A DNA stretch of 64,000 bases from Agromyces badenianii (GCF_003070885.1 NZ_CP028913.1:1426001-1490000), one strand, 5' to 3'. Positions 43,018-52,791 are shown, counted from the first letter of the stretch. Numbers and translations are program-made. The notes: generated from the sequence alone by a model not told the origin.

Positions 43018-44319
43018 GTGTCGACAGCAGACTCGATGGCGACCGTCATCGCCACGCTCGACTGGGACGCTGACCTCGGGGCGGCCTCGCTGGCCGAACA
43101 CGAGGCCGATCAAGTACGGTCCCGACTCGGAGACGGAGCAACCCGGTGGGTGACCGGGGCCGTGGAGCAATCCCTCGCCGCGCTGCACGAGCAGATTCAC
43201 GACTCGCTCGCGCCGTGGCCGATCATTCGAACGTTCGCCCAGCACGTGCTCACCGCGACGCTGCTCCACCTCGCCGGCGAAGACGAGCTCCCAGCCGACA
43301 CGGAGGCCATCGACCGCGATCTCGCCGAAGACATCGTTGCGCGGGACATCCCGTTGTCGGACATCACCCGAGCACTGCGGAGCATGCAGCATGAGTGGCT
43401 GTCGCTCCTGATCGATGCCGCCGTGAGCGTGGGTCCAGAGGGCATCAGGGTCGTCGCGGCCGTGGCGACATCGGTCACCGAGACGATGGATGCCTGGATC
43501 GGTGCAGCAACCGATGCGATCGTCGAGGAACGCCGGCGGGTCTACCTGGCTGAGCAGGTCCGCATCCGGAGCGCGATCGAATCGCTGGTGACGCCGGCTC
43601 CCGTGGATGTCGAAGTGGCCACCCAGGTGCTGCGGATCCCACTGATCGGCTGGCACCTCGGTTGCGCCATCGGAACACCTCCGGGAGGTGCGGTCGAACG
43701 GCGACTCCTGGACGGCATCGTGCACCTGTTCGCTCGGGGAGTCGGCAGCGAACGGATGCTGCGATACGAGACGAGCGCTGGCACGATTCACCTCTGGGTC
43801 ACCACCGATCGCCCGCCGCAGACACCTCGAGTCGAGGATCTCCGGGTGCCGGCACCCCTGCTCGTCGGCATCGGCGAACCGCACCCCGGAGCCGGCGGAT
43901 TCCGACGAACCTTCCTGGAGGCCTCCGACGCGCTGGGGCTGGCCGCCAGGCTGGGCGCGGGCGGCGGAATCTCCTACGGCGACGCTGCGCTGGCGATCGT
44001 CCTTCTGCGGGACGAAGAACGCGCCCGCTGGTTCGTCGAGCACGAGCTTCGCGATCTCGCCACGGACAGCCCCGAAATGGCCGAGATGCGAAACACGGTC
44101 AGGGCGTTCTTCGACACGCGGATGCGTATCGCGCCGGCAGCTGAACGTCTCTTTCTGCACCGCAACACGCTCATCAACCGGCTCGAGCGGATTCAGGCCG
44201 TTCTCGGCCACCCCGTCGCCGAGCGCACGGCCGAGACCCAGGCAGCGCTCGTGCTTGTCGAGCTTCTGAGACGGCATCCCGACGATCCATCCACCAAGTA
44301 CGACGGGCCGGGTGCATGA
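43018..44319 (+). CDS. PucR/CdaR-type transcriptional regulator
   Basis: The 433-residue protein has an N-terminal helical sensor region, a central GGDEF-like region and a C-terminal helix-turn-helix of the PucR type (MRIAPAAERLFLHRNTLINR, then LERIQAVLG). The start is a GTG at 43018 with no strong ribosome-binding site; a gttaag box 13 bases earlier would fit a leaderless or near-leaderless transcript. It is divergent from the DUF1269/membrane/AI-2E genes, a position that suggests it regulates them, but no ligand can be proposed. Confidence 0.82.
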   Translation: MSTADSMATVIATLDWDADLGAASLAEHEADQVRSRLGDGATRWVTGAVEQSLAALHEQIHDSLAPWPIIRTFAQHVLTATLLHLAGEDELPADTEAIDRDLAEDIVARDIPLSDITRALRSMQHEWLSLLIDAAVSVGPEGIRVVAAVATSVTETMDAWIGAATDAIVEERRRVYLAEQVRIRSAIESLVTPAPVDVEVATQVLRIPLIGWHLGCAIGTPPGGAVERRLLDGIVHLFARGVGSERMLRYETSAGTIHLWVTTDRPPQTPRVEDLRVPAPLLVGIGEPHPGAGGFRRTFLEASDALGLAARLGAGGGISYGDAALAIVLLRDEERARWFVEHELRDLATDSPEMAEMRNTVRAFFDTRMRIAPAAERLFLHRNTLINRLERIQAVLGHPVAERTAETQAALVLVELLRRHPDDPSTKYDGPGA

Positions 44320-44421
44320 CCGACGAGATCATCGCCCGAGCTCATCGCGCACAATGGGCTGGGCATATGTGGTCGCAGGCGGTGCGACGGTATTCAGCAG
44401 ACTCTGCATTGGAGACGAAGA

Positions 44422-44913
44422 TTGACTTCAGATGGCGCGGCGAGCCAGAGCCAGGCGATGCGAGACGTCCAGCCGCCACCACGCAAGCGCCGCGCGTTGA
44501 TGCGTTGGTCATCGGCTGTCGCGCTGCTATCGCTGCTGTTCTTGTTGGTTGGCAGCTTCCTCGTTTACCAGCAACCGATTGAGCCAGCAGAAGCGACTGG
44601 TGTCTGAGTCGGCGAGGACAGTCAGGGCCGGGTCTCGCTCTCTGACGACGGCGTTGCTGAACTCCAGGATGTCCACATCAGAACCCTCAAATCTGGATAC
44701 ATCGTTGAACGTCACGTCTCCAGCGCGCGTGGTACCTGGCGAATTGAAGGCAATGAGATCATCATCGACTTCACCAGGGATGGGGCTGCAACTGACCTCG
44801 GCGGAGTCCTTTACATGCTCTGGGAGCGTCCGCTCTTCGGTGACCTGGCTTTGATCACATCCACCAGCCCAGACTCATCAGTTGGCGAGGAGCGATTCCT
44901 CCGACGCACGTAG
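44422..44913 (+). pseudogene. Single-pass membrane protein gene interrupted by an in-frame TGA
   Basis: From a TTG at 44422 the frame encodes a polar N-terminus, one transmembrane helix (AVALLSLLFLLVGSFLVYQQ) and a short tail, then meets a TGA at 44605-44607. The same frame continues uninterrupted for 101 codons to a TAG at 44911, with protein-like sequence (GRVSLSDDGVAELQDVHIRT, YIVERHVSSARGTWRIEGNE, LYMLWERPLFGDLALITSTS). Together they form a plausible 163-codon gene for an anchored extracytoplasmic protein, broken by one nonsense change. No family is recognised. Confidence 0.55.
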
Positions 44914-44985
44914 CGCATCTGCGAATGCTGCTCCTGTGCCGATCTGCGCAGGCACATGGAGTTCATCGATTCGGGAGCGAGAAGC

Positions 44986-45315
44986 TCAGCTCAGCCGTAC
45001 GGATCCCATCGCCCTGGCGAGCTGTCCGTTCGGTGCGGTGACGATCAGGCCCGATGAGCTGGCCGCCGACTCTGAAAGTCGTTGCAGCCACTGCTCATCG
45101 ATCGCCGGCACACGGGAGCCGGCGAACTTGAAGTACACCGGCTGCGTCGGCGTCATCCAGAGCGAGCTGCGGCCGTCACCGACGGATGCGGCGTCCAACC
45201 AGGAGATGACCAGCGATTCGTTGCGGCGAAAGCGCTGAACGATGACGATCTGCAGATGCGAGAGCAGCCGATCTTCGAAGTCCACGGAGATGTTGCCGTG
45301 TGCCATGCTTCCCAT
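44986..45315 (-). CDS. Small conserved protein, DUF7882-like (often mislabelled DNA ligase)
   Basis: The 109-residue protein begins HGNISVDFEDRLLSHLQIVI and continues with SLVISWLDAASVGDGRSSLW and VYFKFAGSRVPAIDEQW. I recognise this pattern from short Microbacteriaceae proteins often annotated as ATP-dependent DNA ligase although they lack any ligase domain. It is soluble, with no catalytic motif. An in-frame ATG three codons in is an alternative start. It is followed by another small conserved gene upstream of its own start, same strand; function unknown. Confidence 0.6.
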   Translation of the reverse strand: MGSMAHGNISVDFEDRLLSHLQIVIVQRFRRNESLVISWLDAASVGDGRSSLWMTPTQPVYFKFAGSRVPAIDEQWLQRLSESAASSSGLIVTAPNGQLARAMGSVRLS

Positions 45316-45383
45316 CGGATGACTCCTGACTGCTCCACGTTCGCTGCGGCACCGTCGGGTGCCGACTCTACCGCTCTCGGCGG

Positions 45384-45737
45384 TCAGCGGCTTTCGTGCG
45401 AGGTGCTCTCGGCATCTGTCTCCGCCGGCCCGGATCTGCGCGCGACACCGACCCCGATCGAGCTCGGCAAGCGCCGGCGTATGCGCTGACGGAGGTCGTT
45501 CACCGCTTGCTCGGCATCGAGGTCGACCGACACCGCGTCGCTGCCCATCGAGATCAGCTGACTCGCGGGTCCGATGATGAGCATGATCTCGCGAACTTTC
45601 CCGTCTTCATCGACTCCCGGAATGGTGACGACATCTGCGGAATCCACGATCGCGAGAACGCTGGCGTACTCCATCAACGCCTCCGCGATGGCATCGTCGG
45701 TGAAGAAACCGCTGCTGGCGTAGAGGATGCGCTTCAT
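45384..45737 (-). CDS. Small conserved soluble protein, unknown
   Basis: The 117-residue protein starts MKRILYASSGFFTDDAIAEA and contains LAIVDSADVVTIPGVDEDGK and LIIGPASQLIS, resembling short conserved proteins found in Microbacteriaceae. It has no signal peptide or membrane segment, and the C-terminal 25 residues are polar and probably disordered. It lies 68 bases upstream of the DUF7882-like gene on the same strand, so the two may be co-expressed. No function is assigned. Confidence 0.6.
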   Translation of the reverse strand: MKRILYASSGFFTDDAIAEALMEYASVLAIVDSADVVTIPGVDEDGKVREIMLIIGPASQLISMGSDAVSVDLDAEQAVNDLRQRIRRRLPSSIGVGVARRSGPAETDAESTSHESR

Positions 45738-46151
45738 GCCTCGATTCTGACCCTCTCCATGCGCGTCTCACCAGCCCCTTGCGGAGCTGCATCCCGAGGG
45801 TGAGGCGAACGCTCATTCGGGTTCCCATACCGTATTTCCGACCTGCTGACCAGTCCCTCGGGCCGATTTGGGAGAGCGAAGGAGGCTGTCGCAAGCTTGA
45901 CCGCGGTCGTTGCTCACACGACAGGGGAGGTGCGAGCAGGAGTACCGCATCGCGTCGGAGCGGCCAGTTGGGGAACATGGCCGCTCCGACGCTCTCTTCC
46001 GCCCACGCCGTCGGCGCCCTCGTGCGCGGAGGCGTTCGCCTGGGCCCTGAGCTCGATGAAGCACATTCGGCCCAATCGGTCAAGGCTCTGTCCGCGGATC
46101 CGCGACTCCGTCAGCATGGGTCAGTCCGGGCGACGTCGATGCGACGGAGGC
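45738..46151. other. Divergent intergenic region, no gene seen
   Basis: These 414 bases separate the small conserved gene (minus) from the DUF2254 gene (plus). The plus frame is open upstream of the DUF2254 start but is not protein-like. No promoter consensus, RNA gene or repeat is evident. Confidence 0.5.
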
Positions 46152-47546
46152 ATGAAGATCAACTTCTACAAGCAATTCCGCAGCATCAGCACCTCGCTCT
46201 GGCTGATCCCGGTGCTGTGCGTCTTGCTCGGAATCGTCGTCTCCCTCTCGACGATCGCCGTTGACCGGGCAACGGACTATGCGTTGCTGCCCGAGGATAT
46301 GGTCGGAGGCCCTGAAGCGGCGCTGGAGATCCTCACGACGGTGGCGACGTCGATGGTCAACCTCGCCGTTCTGGTTCTGACGATCGTGCTCGTCGTGGTG
46401 CAGCTGGCGATGGGTCAGTTCTCGCCGCGCATCGTGCAGCGTCTGCTGCGCGACCGACAGAGTCAGTTCGCCATCGGCCTGTTCGTCGCGACGTTCGTGC
46501 ACACGCTCCTGACCATTCGCGAGGTGGCGATCGGTGGGCCGGGCGAACCGGGTCAGGTGCCGGGCGTGGCGATCGTCACGACGTTCGTGCTGTCCCTTGC
46601 CAGCATCGCGGTGCTCGTGATCTACATTCACCACATCGGCCAGGCCCTGCGGGTGTCGGCTCTCGTGGAGATCGCGGGAGACAACACGCGCAAGCTCATC
46701 AACAAGGTCTACCCCGACGCGGAGCCCGCGGCCGACGTGGCCGACCCGAGCCTGGTCACCGCCGAGGAATCCGGAGTCCTCACCTGGATCGCGCACGAGA
46801 AGCTGGTCGGGCTCGCGCGCCGGGCCGACTGCACGCTGGAACTCATCCCCGCCCTCGGCGAGTTCGTTCCGGCCGGCGGCCGGCTGTTCCGCATCGACGG
46901 TGATCCCGATCGGGTGGACCACGAGCAAGTGCACTCCTGTGTCATCCTTCGCCTCGAGCGCACGTTGGAGGAGGATGTCGCCTACGGGATGCGTCTTCTC
47001 GTCGACATGGCCATTCGAGCTCTCGCCGACGCGCCCTGGCAGGATCCGACCACGGCAGTGCAATCGATCGATCGGCTGCACGACTGCTTGCGCGAGCTGG
47101 TCCGACGGCAGTTCCCCGACGGCCGGCACTACGACGAAGACGGAGAGCTGCGCCTGACCGAGGAGGTGATGTGCTGGGATGACTACGTGCGCCTGGCGTT
47201 CACCGAGATCCGGCTCGCCGGCGCCGGCTCACCCCAAGTGGCGCGTCGCATCCTCTCGGCATTGGAAGACCTGCTCACCGTGGCGCCCGAAGACCGCCGC
47301 CCGGTCCTCGAGCTGCATCGCGATCTCGTGCTCGCGACCGTCGCGCGCCGGTACGAGGACGAGCGCGACATCGAGCTGGCGTCTGGCCGCGACGCCAGCG
47401 GGATCGGCGTGTCGGCGCGGGAGCAGGCGGAGGACGTGATCGGCCAGGAACACTCGTCCAGTCCGCCCCACCGCGATGTGCCGTCCGCCCGTCAGTCCAC
47501 CGGTTCGAACTCGTTCAGTCGCCGGCTCGGGTCGAAGTCGTCATGA
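46152..47546 (+). CDS. DUF2254 integral membrane protein
   Basis: The 464-residue protein has four N-terminal transmembrane helices (LWLIPVLCVLLGIVVSLSTI, TSMVNLAVLVLTIVLVVVQL, FAIGLFVATFVHTLLTI, VAIVTTFVLSLASIAVLVIY), with the family hallmark QLAMGQFSPRIVQRLLRD between helices 2 and 3. A long cytoplasmic C-terminal domain (from about residue 180) contains LARRADCTLELIPALGEFVP and ADAPWQDPTTAVQSIDRLHD. Family function is unknown. The ATG at 46152 has ggagg close upstream. The following gene overlaps its stop by four bases. Confidence 0.82.
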   Translation: MKINFYKQFRSISTSLWLIPVLCVLLGIVVSLSTIAVDRATDYALLPEDMVGGPEAALEILTTVATSMVNLAVLVLTIVLVVVQLAMGQFSPRIVQRLLRDRQSQFAIGLFVATFVHTLLTIREVAIGGPGEPGQVPGVAIVTTFVLSLASIAVLVIYIHHIGQALRVSALVEIAGDNTRKLINKVYPDAEPAADVADPSLVTAEESGVLTWIAHEKLVGLARRADCTLELIPALGEFVPAGGRLFRIDGDPDRVDHEQVHSCVILRLERTLEEDVAYGMRLLVDMAIRALADAPWQDPTTAVQSIDRLHDCLRELVRRQFPDGRHYDEDGELRLTEEVMCWDDYVRLAFTEIRLAGAGSPQVARRILSALEDLLTVAPEDRRPVLELHRDLVLATVARRYEDERDIELASGRDASGIGVSAREQAEDVIGQEHSSSPPHRDVPSARQSTGSNSFSRRLGSKSS

Positions 47547-47938
47547 TCGGGAACGGCTGGGTCGCTGCCGGCCTCCTGGCCGCCGTCTTGGCGTTCGCGG
47601 CCGTGATGGCGTACCTCGAGACGACGGCGCAAGGCGTCGTCGGCCGCAGGCCGCATCGCGGCACCGACCCCGAGTCGAAGATCGTCGCGACACTGCAGGC
47701 CGAGGGCTTCAGCGTTGATGAGATCGCCTACGCGCTGGCCGCTGACACCGACCCGAGAATCGTGCCGGTGCTCGTCGTCGGCGGCGGGTTCGGGCGGGTT
47801 GCGAAGCTGCCGACGCTCGGAGTGCGGTTGCGGTCGCTCTCAGCTGCTGGGCTCGAGCGAGGCGCCCGGAAGGCGGCTGCACGAGAGCTTCAGGTGGACC
47901 CGGGCGAGATCATCCTCGACATCCGCGACGCCCCGTAG
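47543..47938 (+). CDS. Small protein with N-terminal membrane helix, coupled to DUF2254 gene
   Basis: The 131-residue protein has an N-terminal transmembrane segment (GWVAAGLLAAVLAFAAVMAY) and a cytoplasmic part (ATLQAEGFSVDEIAYALAAD, VPVLVVGGGFGRVAKLPTLG). Its ATG overlaps the DUF2254 stop (ATGA), so the two are translationally coupled and may interact. No family is recognised. A hairpin follows 41 bases after its stop. Confidence 0.65.
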   Translation: MIGNGWVAAGLLAAVLAFAAVMAYLETTAQGVVGRRPHRGTDPESKIVATLQAEGFSVDEIAYALAADTDPRIVPVLVVGGGFGRVAKLPTLGVRLRSLSAAGLERGARKAAARELQVDPGEIILDIRDAP

Positions 47939-47979
47939 CGAGTAGCGACCAGGCGCGACGCAACCCGCCGCGCCCCGTG

Positions 47980-47999
47980 CGACGGCTCTTCAGCCGTCG
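47980..47999. terminator. Tetraloop hairpin at convergent gene ends
   Basis: A perfect 8-bp stem (cgacggct/agccgtcg) with a cttc loop lies 42 bases after the plus-strand gene and spans the stop codon of the minus-strand GH2 gene. No U-tract is visible; it is a plausible terminator for the DUF2254 unit. Confidence 0.45.
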
Positions 48000-49837
48000 G
48001 ACTCCCGCTCGATCCCCGCTCGCCCCGCCTCGGCGAACCGCAGTCTGCCGTTGACCGATCGCACGAGCTCGGCTGCAACCTTGACGACGCGCCGGTCGTA
48101 GCTGAGCAGTCCGTTGCTCTCGTCTTCGACATCGCTGAGCTGCGTGTAGACGCTCGCGCCGAGTCCCTTCGCGAGCGCGGGGATGATCTCCTCCTCGTGC
48201 AGCCGCACGAACGCGGCACCGAGCTCGTCAGAGGTGCGATAGCGCTTGTAGCCGAACTCCCGCGCGGTGACGCTGTGCTCGGGCAGCCGCCGGCTGTAGC
48301 CGCCGTATTCCGAGAGCACGAGCGCCCGGTGGGCGGTCGCGGTGCGCCGACGCGGCACGCGAAAGCGGCGGAAGTACACGTGCAGGCTCGTCAGGTCGCC
48401 GGCACCCTGGTCGTGCCAGCCGCTGGCGTGGTCGATGCTGCGGCTCGGGTCGAGCGCGCGCAGCTCGGCGGTGACGTCGACGGCGTCGAACTGCCCCCAC
48501 CCCTCGTTGAACGGCACCCAGACGGCGATGCTCACGACGCCGTGCAGGTGCTCGACCATCTCGCGGAGCTCGTCGCGCCAGTGCGCGCGCGCCGAGGCAT
48601 CCGCTCGCCCGAATGCCCGGTACCGGCGGTCGTCGAGGCGCAGCGGAGTCAGCACCGGCGCGGTGATCACGAGCGGGTGGTAGCGGTCGCCGCCGTTGAC
48701 GGCGTCCTGCCAGACGAGCATGCCGAGCCGGTCGGCGTGGTGATACCACCGCAGCGGCTCGATCTTGATGTGCTTGCGCAGCATCGTGAAGCCGAGCTCC
48801 TTCATGGTGCGGATGTCGTGCACCATCGCCTCATCGGAGGGCGCCGTGTAGAGGCCGTCGCTCCAGTAGCCCTGGTCGAGCACGCCGGCGTGGAAGTACG
48901 GCTCGCCGTTCAGCAGCAGCCGGGGCACACCGTCGGAGTCGGGCCCCACGCCGAAGCTGCGGAGCCCGGCGTAGCTCTCGACCCGGTCGTCGGCGTATTC
49001 GACCACGACGTCGTAGAGGAACGGGTCTTCGGGCGACCACGGCCTCGGCGAGGCGATCGTGAGGGCGAGCGGATGCCCCGGGGCGGCACGGCCCTCGGCG
49101 ACGCCGAGCCCGCCGGCCGAGACGCGCACGGTCGCCAAGGCGTCGGCCTCGGCCTCGGGCTGCGCACTCTCGGTGTGCACCGTGATCTCGAGTTCGCCGC
49201 TCGCAGGGTCCGCCCGGTACCCGATGCGCCCGACCCACGCGGCCGGCACCGCCTCGATCCACACGGTCTGCCAGATGCCCGATTGGGCGGTGTACCAGAT
49301 GCCGCCGCGGCGGAGGGTCTGCTTGCCGCGAGAGAGCGCCGAGGTGTCACTCGGGTCGGTGACCCGCACCTTCAGCTCGTGGGCCGCATCCGCCGGTCGT
49401 GCGGCGAGTGCGTCGGTGATGTCGATCGTGAACGGCAGGTATCCGCCGACGTGGTCGCCGACGACGCGTCCGTTCACCTCGACGGTGCAGCGCTGGTCGA
49501 CGGCGCCGAAGTGCAGCAGCACGCGCCCGCGCTCGGGCACGAAGGCATCGTCGAGCGTGAAGGTGCGCCGGTAGTGCAGCGTCTCGTCTGGCTGGAGCTG
49601 CCGACCGACACCCGAGAGCACCGATTCGGGGGAGAACGGCACGACGATCTCGCCGTCGTACCCGGCGACGGTCGCACCGTCGGGGGTGATCGCGTACTGC
49701 CACACTCCGTTGAGGTTCAGGTACGAATCGCGAACGAGTTGCGGCCGGGGGTATTCGGCAAGCGGATGCTCGCGATCGAGGCGTTCGCCCCATTCCGTGA
49801 GGAGCGCAGACGGCAGGGGCGACGTCGAGCGCGTCAT
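47990..49837 (-). CDS. Glycoside hydrolase family 2 beta-glycosidase
   Basis: The 615-residue protein has the GH2 order: jelly-roll domain (PQLVRDSYLNLNGVWQYAIT, LHYRRTFTLDD, VEVNGRVVGDHVGGYLPFTI), an Ig-like domain and a TIM barrel. The barrel carries the proposed acid/base Glu in WVPFNEGWGQFD and the nucleophile Glu in VLSEYGGYS. No signal peptide is present, so it acts on sugars taken into the cell. Its ATG overlaps the MFS transporter stop (ATGA), which suggests the transporter imports its substrate. Beta-galactosidase or beta-glucuronidase activity cannot be separated by eye. Confidence 0.85.
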   Translation of the reverse strand: MTRSTSPLPSALLTEWGERLDREHPLAEYPRPQLVRDSYLNLNGVWQYAITPDGATVAGYDGEIVVPFSPESVLSGVGRQLQPDETLHYRRTFTLDDAFVPERGRVLLHFGAVDQRCTVEVNGRVVGDHVGGYLPFTIDITDALAARPADAAHELKVRVTDPSDTSALSRGKQTLRRGGIWYTAQSGIWQTVWIEAVPAAWVGRIGYRADPASGELEITVHTESAQPEAEADALATVRVSAGGLGVAEGRAAPGHPLALTIASPRPWSPEDPFLYDVVVEYADDRVESYAGLRSFGVGPDSDGVPRLLLNGEPYFHAGVLDQGYWSDGLYTAPSDEAMVHDIRTMKELGFTMLRKHIKIEPLRWYHHADRLGMLVWQDAVNGGDRYHPLVITAPVLTPLRLDDRRYRAFGRADASARAHWRDELREMVEHLHGVVSIAVWVPFNEGWGQFDAVDVTAELRALDPSRSIDHASGWHDQGAGDLTSLHVYFRRFRVPRRRTATAHRALVLSEYGGYSRRLPEHSVTAREFGYKRYRTSDELGAAFVRLHEEEIIPALAKGLGASVYTQLSDVEDESNGLLSYDRRVVKVAAELVRSVNGRLRFAEAGRAGIERESDG

Positions 49838-51171
49838 GCGTCGACGGCCGCCGTGCGCCGCTCGCGGTGCAGCAGGGCGAGCACCGGGATGACGACGACA
49901 ACCGCGATGACCGCGGCGGCGACGAAGATGCCCGCGGTCGGCACTTGCTTCACGACACCGAGCTCCTCATACGTCTCGCCCGCGCCGCTGATGATCGCGG
50001 CGCCGATGAACGGGCCGATGACCATGGGAATCAGGATGGCGAAGATCATGCGCAGACCCTGCACGGAGCCGGCGCGGTCGGGCGGCGTGGCATCGCGCGA
50101 TGCGGCGCCGATGGCGGCGACGACGAGCATGAACCCGCTCATCATGGCGAGACCGGCGACGATGACCCACGTGAAATCGCGCACGAACGCCATGAGCGCG
50201 AGTCCGAGGAGGTAGATCGCGAGGGCGGGCAGGATGGAGCGCACCTTGCCGAAGCGGTCGATGACCCGCCCGCCGAGAATGCTCACGACCGACGCCCCGA
50301 GCAGCACGACCCCGAGCACGAGGGCGTACCCCTCGATGCGCAGTGTGCGCTGCAGGTAGATGATGAGGTACGGCAGGAAGACCTGGGTCGAGATGCCGAA
50401 CACCGCCCACGCCGAGAAGGTGATGTAGAGCGCCGGGTTCGCGCGCATCGTCGAGGGGCGCAGCCCGAACGCGATCGAGCGCCAGACCCCGTCGGGCTGT
50501 TGTTGCGGCACCGCGGCGTCGCGCATGAGGAACCACGCGACGACGCCCACGATCACGATCGCGATGCCCACGACGAGGAAGAAGGCACGCCACTCGCCCG
50601 CCCGGGTGAGGCCGTCGAGCCCGCCGAACACGAGCAGCATCGCGAGCAGCGGCATCGCGGCGAGCACCGCTTCGACGCGGCCGCGATTGGTGCTGTCGGT
50701 GACGTCGGTGACCCATGCGTTGAACGCCGCGTCGTTCGCACCCGAGCCGAGCACGCTCATGAGGCAGTCGAGCACGATCACCACGAGCACCGCGAGGGTC
50801 ACCGCACCGGCGACGGATGCCGCGCCGGCGAGCCCGTCGACGGTGACGAGGCCGAACGCGGCGGTCGAGAGCCCCCAGAGCACGTAGCCGCCGGCGACGA
50901 ACACCCGGCGCCGGCCGACGCGGTCGCTCCAGGCGCCGACCACGAGCGTGGTGAGGGTCGCCGCCACGGCACTCGCGGCCACCATCGCGGCGAGCACGCG
51001 AGGCTCGTCGGTGATCGTGTCGTAGACGAACACGTTGAGGTACAAGTTCTCGACCGTCCACGCGATCTGGCCGACGAGGCCGACCAGGGCGAGCACCGCC
51101 CACCGTCGACCGCCGAGCCGGCTCACCCGGCGGTCGTGGTTCGCACTCCGGTCCGTCGACGTCGTCGTCAC
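49834..51171 (-). CDS. Major facilitator superfamily transporter
   Basis: The 445-residue protein has about twelve transmembrane helices in two halves, with an MFS signature loop (GAWSDRVGRRRVFVAGGYVL) after helix 2 and the counterpart in the second half (LGGRVIDRFGKVRSILP). The GTG at 51171 has gagagga upstream and avoids a Ser/Arg-rich extension. Overlap with the GH2 gene by four bases implies shared function, probably glycoside or sugar import. Confidence 0.85.
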   Translation of the reverse strand: MTTTSTDRSANHDRRVSRLGGRRWAVLALVGLVGQIAWTVENLYLNVFVYDTITDEPRVLAAMVAASAVAATLTTLVVGAWSDRVGRRRVFVAGGYVLWGLSTAAFGLVTVDGLAGAASVAGAVTLAVLVVIVLDCLMSVLGSGANDAAFNAWVTDVTDSTNRGRVEAVLAAMPLLAMLLVFGGLDGLTRAGEWRAFFLVVGIAIVIVGVVAWFLMRDAAVPQQQPDGVWRSIAFGLRPSTMRANPALYITFSAWAVFGISTQVFLPYLIIYLQRTLRIEGYALVLGVVLLGASVVSILGGRVIDRFGKVRSILPALAIYLLGLALMAFVRDFTWVIVAGLAMMSGFMLVVAAIGAASRDATPPDRAGSVQGLRMIFAILIPMVIGPFIGAAIISGAGETYEELGVVKQVPTAGIFVAAAVIAVVVVIPVLALLHRERRTAAVDA

Positions 51172-51208
51172 GGATGCATCCTCTCCGTCGTCTCGGTGGG
51201 GCTCGGCG

Positions 51209-52663
51209 TCACTCGGCCGCGACGTCGGCCTTCGCGAGCTGGCCGCCGGCGAGCCCGGCGAGGATCGAGCTGACATCGAGTCCGGTCAGTGACTTCACGA
51301 CCTCGGTGCCCTCGCCGAGCACCTGCCCGACCGTCTTGGTGACGGCACTCGCTCCATCGGTCGAGACGACGGTGAGGGTCTTGATGTTCGAGATGGGCTC
51401 CGCCGCGGCGCGCACGATCTCGGGAAGCCGCGAGATGATCTCCTGGGCGAGCGCGGCCTCACCGTACTTCTTCAGCGCCATGGCCTTCGCATCGGTCGCG
51501 GCGGCCGCGGCGAGACCCTCGGCCTGCACGGCGGCGGCGCGTGCCTCACCGTCGGCGCGGATACCCGCGGCGAGGGCGACCTGACGGTCGCGCTCGGCTT
51601 CACCAGAGAAGCGCACAGCGGTCGCCGAAGCCTCGGCGTCTTGCACCGCGGCCACCTTGTTGGCCTCGGCGATCTTGGTGCGCTTGTAGGCCTCCGCCTC
51701 GGTGCTGGCGTTGGCCGCATCGCGCTGCGCGGTGGCACGCTGCACCTCGGCGTACGCCTCGGGCTCGGCGGGCTTGCGAACCTCGATGTCGAGCCGCTCC
51801 TGGGTCACGAGCGCCTGCTCAGAGAGCGCATCCCGCTCCTGCACGGCGACGAGCTTGTCTTGCTCGGCCTTGGCCAGCTGGCCGGATGCCTCGGCTTCGG
51901 CGTTGGCCCGGTCGGTCTCGGCCTTGATCGTGGCCTGCTTCAGGCTGAGCGCCTTCTGCCGCTCGGCGATCTGCTCGGCCGCATCGATGCGGGCGAACTC
52001 GCTCGCACGGGCGGCTTCGGCCTCGGAGATCTCGGCGACCTGACGAGCACGCGCGGCTTCGGCGCGACCGAGGTTCGCGAGATAGTCGCTGCCGGGCGTC
52101 GAGATGTCGGAGATGTTCAGCAGATCGACCTGCAGGCCCTGCTCGACGAGGTCGGTCTTCGTCTCGGCGACGACCCGGTCGGAGAGGCTCTTGCGGTCGG
52201 AGATGATCTGCTCGATCGTCATGTCACCGACGATGGAGCGGAGCGATCCCTCGAGCGACTCCTTGATGATCTCGGTCAAGAGCTCCTGCTGCGAGAGGAA
52301 GCGCTGCGCCGCCCGGCGCACGCCGTCTTCGGTGCCGCTCACCTTGAAGTTGATCGAGGCCTTGATGGCGATCTTGATGCGGTTCTTGTCGACTCCCTCG
52401 ACGGTGATGCCGATCTGGCGCTGCTCGAGCGAGATCGCGAAGCCCTGCTGCAGGATCGGCCAGACGAAGGTGCGCCCGCCGATGACGACGCGCTGGCCCG
52501 AAGACTGCTCGGGCGAGGTGCGGCCGGCGCCCCGCCCGACGATGACGAGCGCCTCGTTCGGCGGCACCCGCCTGATGCGACGGGCGATGAACGTGAGCAG
52601 CGCGAGCAGGGCGACGACGATGGCGACGACGGAGATGACCTGGATCAGCAGGGGGGAGAGCAT
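51209..52663 (-). CDS. Flotillin-like SPFH-domain membrane scaffold protein
   Basis: The 484-residue protein has an N-terminal membrane anchor (VISVVAIVVALLALLTFIA), then the SPFH domain (PNEALVIVGRGAG, VEGVDKNRIKIAIKASINFK). A long Ala/Glu-rich coiled coil with the repeated AEA-type heptads of flotillins follows (about residues 215-400), and a C-terminal oligomerisation region closes it. Flotillins organise ordered membrane domains and fluidity. The NfeD-like gene lies 128 bases upstream on the same strand, the classic flotillin partner. Confidence 0.88.
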   Translation of the reverse strand: MLSPLLIQVISVVAIVVALLALLTFIARRIRRVPPNEALVIVGRGAGRTSPEQSSGQRVVIGGRTFVWPILQQGFAISLEQRQIGITVEGVDKNRIKIAIKASINFKVSGTEDGVRRAAQRFLSQQELLTEIIKESLEGSLRSIVGDMTIEQIISDRKSLSDRVVAETKTDLVEQGLQVDLLNISDISTPGSDYLANLGRAEAARARQVAEISEAEAARASEFARIDAAEQIAERQKALSLKQATIKAETDRANAEAEASGQLAKAEQDKLVAVQERDALSEQALVTQERLDIEVRKPAEPEAYAEVQRATAQRDAANASTEAEAYKRTKIAEANKVAAVQDAEASATAVRFSGEAERDRQVALAAGIRADGEARAAAVQAEGLAAAAATDAKAMALKKYGEAALAQEIISRLPEIVRAAAEPISNIKTLTVVSTDGASAVTKTVGQVLGEGTEVVKSLTGLDVSSILAGLAGGQLAKADVAAE

Positions 52664-52791
52664 CGGGTTCCTTTCGGGAGGAAGCAGAGGAAGGGATGGT
52701 GCAGGTGGTCGGGCGGAGTTCGTGCAGGAGTGCAGGGGATGTGCCGGCGTTGCAGGCGACCGGATCGGGTCAGCGTCAGGTGTTCGCCGAC

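Noticed and set aside
44605..44607. In-frame TGA as a selenocysteine codon
   Set aside because: No selenocysteine insertion hairpin is visible after the TGA, the protein has no redox motif, and no sel genes are in the window.
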